This document shows positions 16,748 through 24,866 of a stretch of 38,940 nt of DNA, in pieces. Positions within the stretch are counted from its first letter, which is position 1, and each line of letters starts with the position of its first letter. Both the position numbers and the translations under genes were made by a program. This DNA comes from CAYHWW01 sp964360145 (GTDB taxonomy: Bacteria; Bdellovibrionota; UBA1018; CAYHWW01), in NCBI GenBank assembly GCA_964360145.1, contig CAYHWW010000015.1:1-38940 (forward strand). The letters run 5' to 3'. The notes under the pieces were generated by a model, which saw only the letters and a list, made by a program, of their open reading frames with translations, was not told the DNA's origin and searched no databases.

Positions 16748-17457
16748 TCTACGCCATTATCCCCGCCCGGGGTGGATCTAAGGGAATCCCCGGCAAAAAT
16801 ATACGGCCCCTCAATGGCCATCCTGTCCTCGCCTATTCAATTCGCGCCGCGCAGCGCTGCAAAAGCATTGCCCGCACTATTGTCTCCACGGACTCAGAAG
16901 AAATCGCCAAGGTCGCCCGCCACTACGGGGCCGAGGTGCCCTTCCTGCGGCCCGCGGCAATTTCCGGCGACCGCTCCACAGACTACGAATTTGTGATCCA
17001 TGCCCTGGAATGGTTCCGAGAGCATGAGGGAAAACAGCCGGAGATCTTGGCCCATATCAGACCCACAACGCCGCTGAGAGACCCCTCCATCATCGATGCA
17101 GCAGTACGCGCACTAACGCCAGGGGCCACTGCCTTGAGATCAGTGCACGCCATGTCAGAGTCTGCCTATAAGACCTTCGAGATCAAGGAGGGTACCCTGC
17201 GGGCCGTGTGCACGGGCTCCAGCGAGCTCGATGCCGCCAATGAGGCGCGACAAAAGTTTCCCCCGACCTATTTTGCCAACGGCTATATTGATCTTTTGAA
17301 AACAGGCTATATCCTCGAAAATCAGCGCATTCATGGCAATCAGGTGCAGGCCTTTGTCACTCCCCAAGCCCTGGAAATCGATACACCCGAAGACCTTGAG
17401 CTGCTAGAGTTCGTGTTGCAACGGGACCAGTCCTTCATGAACCTCTTATTTGGGTAA
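16744..17457 (+). CDS. CMP-sugar synthetase (NeuA/PtmB-like cytidylyltransferase)
   Basis: A 237-residue acylneuraminate cytidylyltransferase-like enzyme that links CMP to a ulosonic acid. ARGGSKGIPGKN (8-19) is the CTP-binding signature, IRPTTPLRDP the middle motif, and ALEIDTPEDLE the usual C-terminal motif. The open frame extends upstream without similarity, and the family begins at IYAIIPARGG, so TTG 16744, overlapping the HAD stop (TTGA), is chosen as start. The signature favours NeuA, LegF or PtmB over the PseF type. Confidence 0.9.
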   Translation: MIYAIIPARGGSKGIPGKNIRPLNGHPVLAYSIRAAQRCKSIARTIVSTDSEEIAKVARHYGAEVPFLRPAAISGDRSTDYEFVIHALEWFREHEGKQPEILAHIRPTTPLRDPSIIDAAVRALTPGATALRSVHAMSESAYKTFEIKEGTLRAVCTGSSELDAANEARQKFPPTYFANGYIDLLKTGYILENQRIHGNQVQAFVTPQALEIDTPEDLELLEFVLQRDQSFMNLLFG

Positions 17458-17462
17458 ATCCT

Positions 17463-18836
17463 ATGGCAAGCCACGTTTTTTCTCGCGAACCAAAACCCGT
17501 ACCCTCCGTGCGCAGCAACCACCGCACCATCCAAACCGCGATTCCAGCGCCAGGAACAGCAGCTTTGCTCGCGACCCTTGACCAAGTTGAATCGCGCTCC
17601 ATGCATGGCCAGCTTCCCCTGGTCTGGCATAAGGCCAAGGGCCACAGTATTTACGACCATGCCGGCAACCGCTGGATCGATTTTACCTCCACCATCTTCG
17701 TAACTAATATTGGTCATGCCCACGAACACCTCAAGGAACGCCTCCAGGAGGTCCTCTCAGGGGACTTGTTGCACAGCTATGCATATGCCAACGAAATTCG
17801 AGCCCGCTATCTCAAGAAGCTGGTGGCATTCGCTCACCCCCTGGAAAAGGCGTTTCTACTCTCCTCGGGCACGGAAGCCACTGAAGCAGCCTTGAAGCTC
17901 ATGCGAATGCAGGGCCAGAAAAAAAACAAGCGACGCCTGGGAGTGGTCTGCATCGAGGGCAATTGGCACGGGCGCACCATGGGCGCTCAGATGATGAGCA
18001 GCAACACTGCTCAGAAAGCTTGGATTGGCTATCAAGACCCCGATATCCACCACATTCCATTTCCCTACCCTTGGAAGGTCAAGGGAGAGAGTGGACGCGA
18101 GTTCTTCTCCGCCGCCATGGAGGAACTGCGCAAGAAGGGTATCGACTTCAAACAAGACATCTGTGGCTTTATGCTGGAGACATTTCAGGGATGGGGCGCC
18201 ATCTTTTATCCGCAGGACTTCGTGAAAGCCGTCAGTGATTTCAGCCGTGATCATGATGCCCTGCTGGCCTTTGACGAGATGCAGGCTGGTTTCGGCCGCA
18301 CGGGCAAGCGCTTCGGCTTCGAGCACTATAACGTGGCCCCCGACCTCATCGCCGTAGGCAAAGGCATGGGATCCGGCCTGCCCCTCTCGGGGGTCATCGG
18401 CCGCTCTGAAATCATGGATTTGCCGGAGGTGGGCAATATGAGTAGCACCCACTCCGCTAACCCCTTGGTTTGCGCAGCTGGCCTGGCCACTCTAGAGGTG
18501 TTGGAGTCTGAGAATCTCGTGGTCGAGTCAGAGCGCAAGGGCAAGCTCTTCTTCGACCGTCTCAATGCCTTGAAGACGCGCTACCCGAAACATATCTCCC
18601 ACGTTCTGGGTAACGGCATGATCGCCGCGGTTCTGTTCCGAGATCCTGAAACTGGCGAACCCAATTCAGCGTTACCAAGCATGGCATCTGAAAAGGCCAT
18701 GCAAAAAGGCCTGCTCGTGGTGCACACCGGACGCGAATCCATTAAAATGGGGCCTCCCCTCTGCATCCCGGATGAGGCACTGATGGAAGGCATCGACGTA
18801 CTTGAGGAGTCCATACGGGAATGCATCAAGAAGTGA
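17463..18836 (+). CDS. Class III PLP aminotransferase
   Basis: A 457-residue fold-type I, class III aminotransferase. SSGTEATEAALK (134-145) binds the phosphate, Asp271 (DEMQAGFGRTG at 271-281) contacts the cofactor nitrogen and Lys300 (AVGKGMGSG) is the Schiff-base lysine. The family includes omega-amino acid transaminases and glutamate-semialdehyde aminomutase. Class III enzymes are unusual in sugar pathways, where DegT enzymes dominate, so it may aminate a terminal aldehyde or ketone created by one of the SDRs. It follows the CMP transferase by 5 bases and overlaps the VOC gene by 16. Confidence 0.9.
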   Translation: MASHVFSREPKPVPSVRSNHRTIQTAIPAPGTAALLATLDQVESRSMHGQLPLVWHKAKGHSIYDHAGNRWIDFTSTIFVTNIGHAHEHLKERLQEVLSGDLLHSYAYANEIRARYLKKLVAFAHPLEKAFLLSSGTEATEAALKLMRMQGQKKNKRRLGVVCIEGNWHGRTMGAQMMSSNTAQKAWIGYQDPDIHHIPFPYPWKVKGESGREFFSAAMEELRKKGIDFKQDICGFMLETFQGWGAIFYPQDFVKAVSDFSRDHDALLAFDEMQAGFGRTGKRFGFEHYNVAPDLIAVGKGMGSGLPLSGVIGRSEIMDLPEVGNMSSTHSANPLVCAAGLATLEVLESENLVVESERKGKLFFDRLNALKTRYPKHISHVLGNGMIAAVLFRDPETGEPNSALPSMASEKAMQKGLLVVHTGRESIKMGPPLCIPDEALMEGIDVLEESIRECIKK

Positions 18837-19282
18837 CCCCGGGCCTCATCAAGGGCTTCCGGCACACAGGCATCGTTGTCAGTAACTTGGAGCGCTCGCT
18901 GGAGTTCTATGGCGCGCTTCTGGGCTTTTCCGTAGCCAAACGCATGGAAGAGTCCGGCGCCCACCTGGATGCGGTGCTGGGGCTCAAGGATGCTCGCCTT
19001 ACTACGGTAAAGATGTCTTCCCCCGACGGGGCGCTCATCGAACTCCTGCACTACCAGTCCCACCCCCGAGACCGGGGATCCGAGCATGAGTCCTGCCGCG
19101 TGGGTATTTCCCACATCGCTTTGACCGTGAAGGACTTAGATCAGACCTACCAGCGCCTCAAAGACTGGGGTATCGAGTTCAATGCACCGCCGCAACGGTC
19201 CCCGGATGGTGGGGTAAAACTGACTTTTTGCCGAGACCCGGATGGTATGTTGCTAGAGCTCGTGGAAGTGCTGAGGGAATAA
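18821..19282 (+). CDS. VOC (glyoxalase-fold) protein
   Basis: A 153-residue vicinal-oxygen-chelate protein with two beta-alpha-beta-beta-beta repeats. Candidate metal ligands are His15, Glu74, His98 and Glu146, matching the two-His two-Glu pattern of glyoxalase I and methylmalonyl-CoA epimerase. The metal site looks complete, so an enzymatic role (epimerase, isomerase or lyase) is likely; substrate unknown. It starts 16 bases inside the aminotransferase gene and ends 2 bases before the methyltransferase start, so it belongs to this operon. Confidence 0.82.
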   Translation: MHQEVTPGLIKGFRHTGIVVSNLERSLEFYGALLGFSVAKRMEESGAHLDAVLGLKDARLTTVKMSSPDGALIELLHYQSHPRDRGSEHESCRVGISHIALTVKDLDQTYQRLKDWGIEFNAPPQRSPDGGVKLTFCRDPDGMLLELVEVLRE

Positions 19283-19284
19283 AG

Positions 19285-20181
19285 ATGAGTCCATTGAACT
19301 GCATCAGCTGCGGCGGAAGCCGTCATAAAACCCTGTACCACGGCCCCATCCGCGCCGGCACCCCAGGGATGGAGACGAAAGAGCACCACGAGGTGGTGGC
19401 CTGCGAGAACTGCGGACTGACCCGCCTCAAGGAGTTCCCCCTCAGCGATGACTATTACAACTCGCCGGAATACCGCGAAGCCTATAATGGCACGGCCGCC
19501 GTGGAGGATTACCTCAAAACCCACGACCCCGAGCAGACCCAGCGTTTTGCCCGAATCGGCATGGAGCGCTTCCGCGGTGCCGTGACGCTGGATTATGGTT
19601 GTGGTGGTGGTAGCTTCCTTGACCTGGTCAAGGGCGCCGCGGCCCACACCTGCGGCATCGAGCCCTTCCAGGGCTTCCATAATGACCTCAAAGCCCGGGG
19701 CCACGCAGTATTCCCCTCAGCTGAGCAGGCCCTCGAAGAAATGCGGGGCAAGTGCGATGTGGTGGTTTCCTTTGGCGTCATCGAGCATGTTCCCGACCCC
19801 CTTGCATACCTACGCAACGTCAAAGATCTCCTACGCCCCGGAGGCCAGCTGTTCCTGGAAACAGACAACTTGGGCGACGTGCTCATGAGGCTGCGACTCG
19901 ACGAGTTCGACCGCTTCTTCTACCGCACCGCCCACTTCTGGTATTTCACCGGTGAGACACTAGGGGCTTTAACAGCCAAAGCTGGCCTCACAACAAGTGA
20001 GCTGGGCTATCGACATACCTATGACCTCTCAAATGCCCTGCTCTGGATGCGGGACCGAAAACCCACGGGCTTGGGCCGACTCCAGCTTTTCAGCGCTGAG
20101 CAAGACCGGGCCTGGCGCCAAGGGCTGGAGGCAAACGGCATGGCGGATCTTATTTGGCTTCATGCCGCAACACGCGGCTAA
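19285..20181 (+). CDS. Zinc-ribbon class I SAM methyltransferase
   Basis: A 298-residue methyltransferase with an N-terminal zinc ribbon (Cys6, Cys9, Cys40, Cys43) and a Rossmann domain with motif I DYGCGGG (103-109). VVSFGVIEHV marks the middle strand and LLRPGGQLFLE the following one. This layout resembles sugar C- or O-methyltransferases, so methylation of the new sugar is likely. ATG 19285 follows directly on the VOC stop; longer reading upstream only covers VOC antisense-free overlap and lacks similarity. Its last 32 bases overlap the convergent oxygenase gene. Confidence 0.85.
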   Translation: MSPLNCISCGGSRHKTLYHGPIRAGTPGMETKEHHEVVACENCGLTRLKEFPLSDDYYNSPEYREAYNGTAAVEDYLKTHDPEQTQRFARIGMERFRGAVTLDYGCGGGSFLDLVKGAAAHTCGIEPFQGFHNDLKARGHAVFPSAEQALEEMRGKCDVVVSFGVIEHVPDPLAYLRNVKDLLRPGGQLFLETDNLGDVLMRLRLDEFDRFFYRTAHFWYFTGETLGALTAKAGLTTSELGYRHTYDLSNALLWMRDRKPTGLGRLQLFSAEQDRAWRQGLEANGMADLIWLHAATRG

Positions 20182-21145
20182 AGTAGTTTCGCTGTAGAGA
20201 CGACATGTGGGCCAAAGTATTCTCAGGGATATCCAAGGGGTGGATGTCGATCACGTTGTTCCCCGGCGTGATCATCTGGCCGTAGAATGCCCGATAGGCG
20301 CCTTTCTCGGGGCTCATCCGGTGGATGCCATTGGCATCGAAGATCACCGCCGTGCCCCGGGGGCCAGCGCAATCAACGATTTCGTAATGGTCGCGCACGT
20401 ATTTTTCCGAAAATGACGCTTCGTCATCACTAAGATTCAGATGGTGCTTTTTATGACTGCCCTTGGCGTAGAGCATGCGCGTACCCGTCGGCGGCACGTC
20501 GTTGAGGAGCAAGTGGATGTTGATTAAGTTCACCGTGTCAAAGTGCCAAGGCACATTAAACCGCACGTTGTTATCGAGCCTGCCCGTGTAGTTTTCTCGT
20601 TGCATGGCAAGCACCTCTTCCGTGTTCACACTGGAGTAGGCCTCACAAACGGCGGGCACCATCCGAAGGAAGGGTTGGACCCGTTGGTACTCCCCCACCA
20701 CTGAAAGCAGGAAGGGGTCCGCCAAGTAGTCCACGACCACAGGATCGGGGGCGTTGTCATTGACGACGCCGTAATTGTTTCCGTACTTTTCCTTTGTGGG
20801 TGTCAATCCGTATTTCGCCGTCAAGAAGTCCGCTGCCTTCACAGCGTAACTGGGCAAAATGAGAATGCCATCCCGCCGCAACGTATTCACAGCGTCCATC
20901 ACCGCGGAGGATTTGTCGTGCTCTGGCAAGGGCTTCGATTTAGTGAAAATAGAGGGTAGCGGCAGCACCTGGTTGTAACGGATCTTCTCGATGAATTTTT
21001 CCGGGAAGAACAAGTTCCTCATGCCCAGCATGATGGCACGGTCATCGCCGCGAAATCCGTCGCGAAAATAATCCTTATCCAGGTCTTGAATGGATGTCGT
21101 GATTTTACGAAAGATTTTTTTGCGATATTTACGCGTTCCGAACAT
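20150..21145 (-). CDS. Phytanoyl-CoA dioxygenase-like Fe(II)/2-oxoglutarate oxygenase
   Basis: A 331-residue PhyH-type oxygenase. Iron ligands are His201 and Asp203 in WHFDTVN and His275 in GIHRM; Arg285 is a candidate 2-oxoglutarate contact. GSHKKHH follows the jelly-roll strand as in other PhyH enzymes. It would hydroxylate a carbon on a small molecule or glycan; substrate unknown. It has an excellent AAGGAG ribosome site, six bases before ATG 21145. It reads against the methyltransferase, overlapping it tail to tail. Confidence 0.82.
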   Translation of the reverse strand: MFGTRKYRKKIFRKITTSIQDLDKDYFRDGFRGDDRAIMLGMRNLFFPEKFIEKIRYNQVLPLPSIFTKSKPLPEHDKSSAVMDAVNTLRRDGILILPSYAVKAADFLTAKYGLTPTKEKYGNNYGVVNDNAPDPVVVDYLADPFLLSVVGEYQRVQPFLRMVPAVCEAYSSVNTEEVLAMQRENYTGRLDNNVRFNVPWHFDTVNLINIHLLLNDVPPTGTRMLYAKGSHKKHHLNLSDDEASFSEKYVRDHYEIVDCAGPRGTAVIFDANGIHRMSPEKGAYRAFYGQMITPGNNVIDIHPLDIPENTLAHMSSLQRNYFSRVLRHEAK

Positions 21146-21264
21146 TCGTGCTCCTTGGACCCTTTGCCGTAATTCAGTACGACACTATGGAATAAAATGA
21201 TTCAATTCAAGTGAATCCACTCTCATTGCATGCGGTGGCGCAATGTGGGATATATTCGAGGCTG

Positions 21265-21939
21265 ATGATTGACCCTCATTCTCCTGAGTTCAATGGCCTG
21301 GGCGCCATTGTTTTTGACTTTGATGGCGTGCTTGTTGAGTCCAATGAACTCAAGGCCGAGGCATTTTACCGCCTCTACCTGCCCTTTGGCAAAGACATCG
21401 CAAACCACGTTGCGAACGACCATCGCCGAAACCAGGGTGTTTCCCGTTACATAAAGATCCGCAAATGGCATGCCGACCTCTTGGGCGTAGCTCTCTCCGA
21501 TCAAGAGGTGGAAACCATGGCGCGGCAATTCGGGGATCTGGTGAAGAGCGCCGTCATCGACGCCCCCATGGTGGACGGTTCCATGGACTTCCTCAAGGTC
21601 TGGGCGGGGCGAGTGCCCATGTACGTGGCATCTGCAACTCCGGAGTCCGAACTGCGTGAAATCGCCACCGCAAAGGGGATCGCGGGATTTTTCACGGATA
21701 TCGGCGGATTCCCCCGGAAAAAAACGGAGCTCTTGGCATTAGCGGCTCATGCGTGTGGCGCCGCAAACGTCATCATGGTGGGTGACGCGATTCAGGACCT
21801 TGAGGCCGCCCGAAGCGCGGGGGCCCGTTTCATCGGCCGCATTTGCGATGGAAATGATGCGCTCTTCACTGGGATGCCGTGCTTCCGCTCATTCCGTGAG
21901 CTGCCGGGATGCATCTCCGCGACGCTCACTTCAGACTAA
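21265..21939 (+). CDS. HAD-family phosphatase (phosphoglycolate phosphatase-like)
   Basis: A 224-residue HAD hydrolase with a helical cap. The nucleophile motif DFDGVLVE has Asp18 and Asp20, ASATPE is motif II, RKKTE carries the motif III lysine, and VGDAIQDLEAA is motif IV. It removes phosphate from a small sugar phosphate or related compound. ATG 21265 with GAGG four bases upstream is chosen over GTG 21211, which adds a poor N-terminus. The 119 bases before it, shared with the divergent oxygenase, show no clear promoter. Its end overlaps the next gene by 14 bases. Confidence 0.82.
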   Translation: MIDPHSPEFNGLGAIVFDFDGVLVESNELKAEAFYRLYLPFGKDIANHVANDHRRNQGVSRYIKIRKWHADLLGVALSDQEVETMARQFGDLVKSAVIDAPMVDGSMDFLKVWAGRVPMYVASATPESELREIATAKGIAGFFTDIGGFPRKKTELLALAAHACGAANVIMVGDAIQDLEAARSAGARFIGRICDGNDALFTGMPCFRSFRELPGCISATLTSD

Positions 21940-22927
21940 CCTCTTTCATGCGCTTCACATTGAAGTAGGTGCTGTCCTCCAGGCTGTTGGGTAGCTTGCC
22001 CAGGCGGAAGGCCTTGCACAAATCCCGTGCAGCATCCTCCACGGTGCGTTTGGGCGCCCAGCCCAGGTGCTGGAGGATCTTCTTCGAGGACACGTGGTAG
22101 GAACGCAGGTCATTGCTGGTGCTGGTCTCGATGGCGATGGGGCCCTTCTCTGGCATTTCCTCTTCGACAACCTTCTTCACCATGAGGGCCAGGTCGGCGA
22201 TGCTATGATTTTGGTGGCCAGCATTGAAGATCTGACCCGCGATCTTCTCTTTGGGCAACTCCAGCAAGTCCACGTAGAGTTCCGCTATATCGTCGATGTG
22301 GATGTTGGGACGCCGCTGGGAGCCGCCAAATACCGTGATCTTGCCTTTATTCACAGCGAGGTTAGTGAGGATGTTCACTGAGAGATCCAGGCGAGTGCGC
22401 GGGGAATAACCGCATACCGTCGCTGGACGAATGATGACAGTGGTGAATTCCGGCGATTGGTATTTCAACAGCAGGGGCTCCGTCATGCCCTTGAATTTAT
22501 TGTAGTTGGTCAACGGAACCAGCGGGTGCTCTTCTGTCACCTCTGGAGCGTCGCTCACGCCGTACACCGAGCTCGTAGAGGCGTAGATGTAACGCTTCAC
22601 GCCGGCCTCACGGGTAGCGATCACCATGGGCTCGAAGCAGTCGTAGTTCACGGACTTGGAGAGGCCATCGTCCAACTCGAAACTGGGGTCGTTGGAGATG
22701 CAGGCCAGGTTGATCACTGCGTCCATGCCGCGACATGCGTCGCCGTAGGCCTTGATATCGCGGATGTCGCCTTTGATGATCTTCAAGTGGGGGTCGCCCT
22801 TGGGTAACCCCTGGTCGCCGTAGATCATGAGGTCATATACTGTGACCTCGTAACCTTTCTTGAGGAGCTTGGGGACCAGAACACAACCCACGTACCCGGC
22901 GCCGCCGGTGACTAGAACCTTTTGCAT
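21926..22927 (-). CDS. NAD-dependent epimerase (extended SDR)
   Basis: A 333-residue extended SDR with the Rossmann motif TGGAGYVG (7-14), STSSVYG (118-124) and catalytic Tyr142/Lys146 (YNKFK). It is of the GalE/GDP-mannose dehydratase superfamily and does not look like PseB or HldD. It diverges from gmhB with 52 bases between the starts, suggesting a role in heptose or deoxysugar tailoring. ATG 22927 is taken because the Rossmann strand starts there; ATG 22975 would add 16 residues of no similarity. Confidence 0.86.
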   Translation of the reverse strand: MQKVLVTGGAGYVGCVLVPKLLKKGYEVTVYDLMIYGDQGLPKGDPHLKIIKGDIRDIKAYGDACRGMDAVINLACISNDPSFELDDGLSKSVNYDCFEPMVIATREAGVKRYIYASTSSVYGVSDAPEVTEEHPLVPLTNYNKFKGMTEPLLLKYQSPEFTTVIIRPATVCGYSPRTRLDLSVNILTNLAVNKGKITVFGGSQRRPNIHIDDIAELYVDLLELPKEKIAGQIFNAGHQNHSIADLALMVKKVVEEEMPEKGPIAIETSTSNDLRSYHVSSKKILQHLGWAPKRTVEDAARDLCKAFRLGKLPNSLEDSTYFNVKRMKEVSLK

Positions 22928-22979
22928 GAAAAAGGTATAACAACCGCTAAAATCCCCGTCAAAGGAGCATTGCATCTAC

Positions 22980-23543
22980 ATGTCCGACCAAAATAGAGCG
23001 ATTTTCTTGGATCGGGATGGCGTACTCAATCAGGCCCTGGTGCGCGGGGGCAAACCCTTTGCCCCAAGGACCTTGAACGAATTTGAAATACTGCCCGAGG
23101 CGCCTGACGCCCTCGTCGCTCTCAAAAAAGCAGGGTTCCTGCTCATCATAGCCACAAATCAGCCCGACCTGGGGCGTGGGGAGATGGCAGCGGAAGAGTT
23201 GGAGCGCATGCATCAGGCCCTACGCCTCGCGATGCCCATTGATTTGATCAAAGTTTGCCCCCACTCAGACAAAGACGACTGCGGCTGTCGCAAGCCCAAG
23301 GCTGGCATGCTCACCGATGCCGCTGCTGAGCTGGGCTTAGACCTCTCTCGCTCCTACATGGTCGGCGACCGCTGGAGGGATGTGGACTGTGGCGTGGCCG
23401 CTGGGGTGACATCGGTTTTTATTGATCGTGGCTACGAAGAAAAACGGCCCACCGCGCAGGCATACACCGCCACGGACATCGCAGATGCAGCAACGTGGAT
23501 CGGCTTGGATTTCAACCGGCGCTCATCCCAGCACTTTACTTAA
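22980..23543 (+). CDS. gmhB: D-glycero-D-manno-heptose 1,7-bisphosphate 7-phosphatase
   Basis: A 187-residue HAD phosphatase of the GmhB type. Asp11 and Asp13 (LDRDGVLN) are the nucleophile and acid; the GmhB zinc loop has Cys93, His95, Cys101 and Cys103. The Zn loop, length and VGDRWRDV motif IV distinguish it from HisB. It makes heptose 1-phosphate for HldE. The AAAGGAG ribosome site is 12 bases before ATG, which is long. The gene sits away from hldD, interleaved with glycan genes, and its end overlaps pseC by 21 bases on the other strand. Confidence 0.9.
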   Translation: MSDQNRAIFLDRDGVLNQALVRGGKPFAPRTLNEFEILPEAPDALVALKKAGFLLIIATNQPDLGRGEMAAEELERMHQALRLAMPIDLIKVCPHSDKDDCGCRKPKAGMLTDAAAELGLDLSRSYMVGDRWRDVDCGVAAGVTSVFIDRGYEEKRPTAQAYTATDIADAATWIGLDFNRRSSQHFT

Positions 23544-24653
23544 AGTGTCGAGCACGGTGCCCTGGGCCTGGTCATCCAACCCGGGGTACATGGGCAGCGA
23601 AAGAATTTCATCAAAGGCTTCCTCCGCCCGTGGGCAGAGCCCCTCGGCAGTACCCAAATTCTTGCGGTAGTAGGGATGGAGATGCACGGGGATGTAATGC
23701 ACATTGACCCCAATGCCCGCTTCACGCAAACGCGCGAAGGCCTCGTCCCTGCCGACTCTTGCGCCAGCACCGATGCGTATCACATAGAGATGGTAGGCAT
23801 GCACGCGGTCAGGCTTCAACGTCAGGGGTTTTACGCCGTCTATGCCCCTAAAAAAAGTATCATACCTCTCAGCGATTCCGCGACGACGCTGCAGCCAGGC
23901 CGGGTTCTTGCGCAGCTGGGAGCGGCCCAGCGCACAGAGAATGTCGGAGATGCGATAGTTATATCCCAGCTCTGCCATCTCGTAGCGCCATGTGGCCCCC
24001 GCTTCCCGCTGACGATGGTCTGTGGTGATGCCGTGGTTGCGGAAAGTCTTCATAACCTTCGCACCCCCGGCGTCATCGGTGATCACCATACCACCCTCGC
24101 CGGTTGCCACATGCTTCACGGGATGAAAGCTCAACGCGGTGTAATCCGCTAGCCGTCCAACCGCCTGGCCTTTGTACTGCGCACCGAGCGCATGGCAGCC
24201 ATCGGCTAATAACTTCAGGTTTTTAGATTGACACAGGTTCCGCAACTCATCGTAGTCACAGGGTTGCCCCGCGTAGTCCACGGCGACGATGGCCCGAGTT
24301 TTGGCGGTAATCAACCGCTCAGCAGCCGCAACATCGATCAGAAGGGTTTTCGGATCGATGTCACAAAAAATAGGCTTAGCCCCCACGTAGAGAGCTGCAT
24401 TTGCTGTGGCAGCGAAGGTCATGGCGGGCACGATGACCTCGTCGCCGGGCCCCAGACCCGCCGCACGGTAAGCGCAATGCAAGGCAGCAGTGCCACTATT
24501 CACCGCCACACCAAAGCGGGCGCCCACTGCGGCAGCCACATCTTTTTCGAATGCCTCTACCTCGGGACCCGTTGTGAGCCAGTCTGACTTGAGCACCGCG
24601 ACAACCGCGCTGATGTCATCATCGTCTATGCTCTGCCTGCCGTAAGGGATCAT
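23523..24653 (-). CDS. pseC: PseC: UDP-4-keto-sugar aminotransferase
   Basis: A 376-residue DegT-family aminotransferase that matches PseC: MIPYGRQSIDDDDI start, SGTAALHC (53-60), DGCHALGA (151-158) and Lys180 in SFHPVKHVATGEGG. PseC transaminates UDP-2-acetamido-4-keto-trideoxy-altrose in pseudaminic acid synthesis. ATG 24653 gives the family start; TTG 24668 would add five residues. It lies about 20 kb from pseG, pseH and pseI, and directly 3' of tRNA-Ser (19 bases between the tRNA end and ATG), without a good ribosome site. Confidence 0.92.
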   Translation of the reverse strand: MIPYGRQSIDDDDISAVVAVLKSDWLTTGPEVEAFEKDVAAAVGARFGVAVNSGTAALHCAYRAAGLGPGDEVIVPAMTFAATANAALYVGAKPIFCDIDPKTLLIDVAAAERLITAKTRAIVAVDYAGQPCDYDELRNLCQSKNLKLLADGCHALGAQYKGQAVGRLADYTALSFHPVKHVATGEGGMVITDDAGGAKVMKTFRNHGITTDHRQREAGATWRYEMAELGYNYRISDILCALGRSQLRKNPAWLQRRRGIAERYDTFFRGIDGVKPLTLKPDRVHAYHLYVIRIGAGARVGRDEAFARLREAGIGVNVHYIPVHLHPYYRKNLGTAEGLCPRAEEAFDEILSLPMYPGLDDQAQGTVLDTLSKVLG

Positions 24654-24672
24654 GGTTTGAGTTTTCAAAGTG

Positions 24673-24762
24673 TGGAGGAGAGAGAGGGATTCGAACCCTC
24701 GTATGGTTTAACCCATAACACGCTTTCCAAGCGTGCGCCTTCAACCACTCGGCCACCTCTCC
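24673..24762 (-). tRNA. tRNA-Ser (anticodon GGA)
   Basis: The minus strand folds as a type II tRNA. The 7-bp acceptor stem (GGAGAGG with TCTCTCC, one G-U pair) is followed by a D-arm (GCC/GGC), a 5-bp anticodon stem (CACGC/GCGTG) with loop TTGGAAA giving anticodon GGA, a long variable arm (TATGG/CCATA) and a T arm with TTCGAAT. CCA is encoded at 24675-24673. The discriminator base reads U (24676), unlike the G usual in bacterial serine tRNAs. A TATGAT at 24796-24801 upstream may be its -10 element. Confidence 0.95.
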
Positions 24763-24866
24763 AGTCCAAATACTTCCGACTGAAAGAATGGCGATATCAT
24801 AGGCTTTGAATCAACTCAAACATGGAATTCCTTGAATGGAGTGCCCGCGTAGGCTACCGATTCCTC

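Noticed and set aside
19597..19612. Repeated GGT/GTG run as a microsatellite
   Set aside because: It encodes the glycine-rich SAM-binding motif of the methyltransferase.
24673..24720. Attachment-site repeat for an integrative element
   Set aside because: I looked for a second copy of the tRNA 3' end in the window and saw none; no integrase is present.
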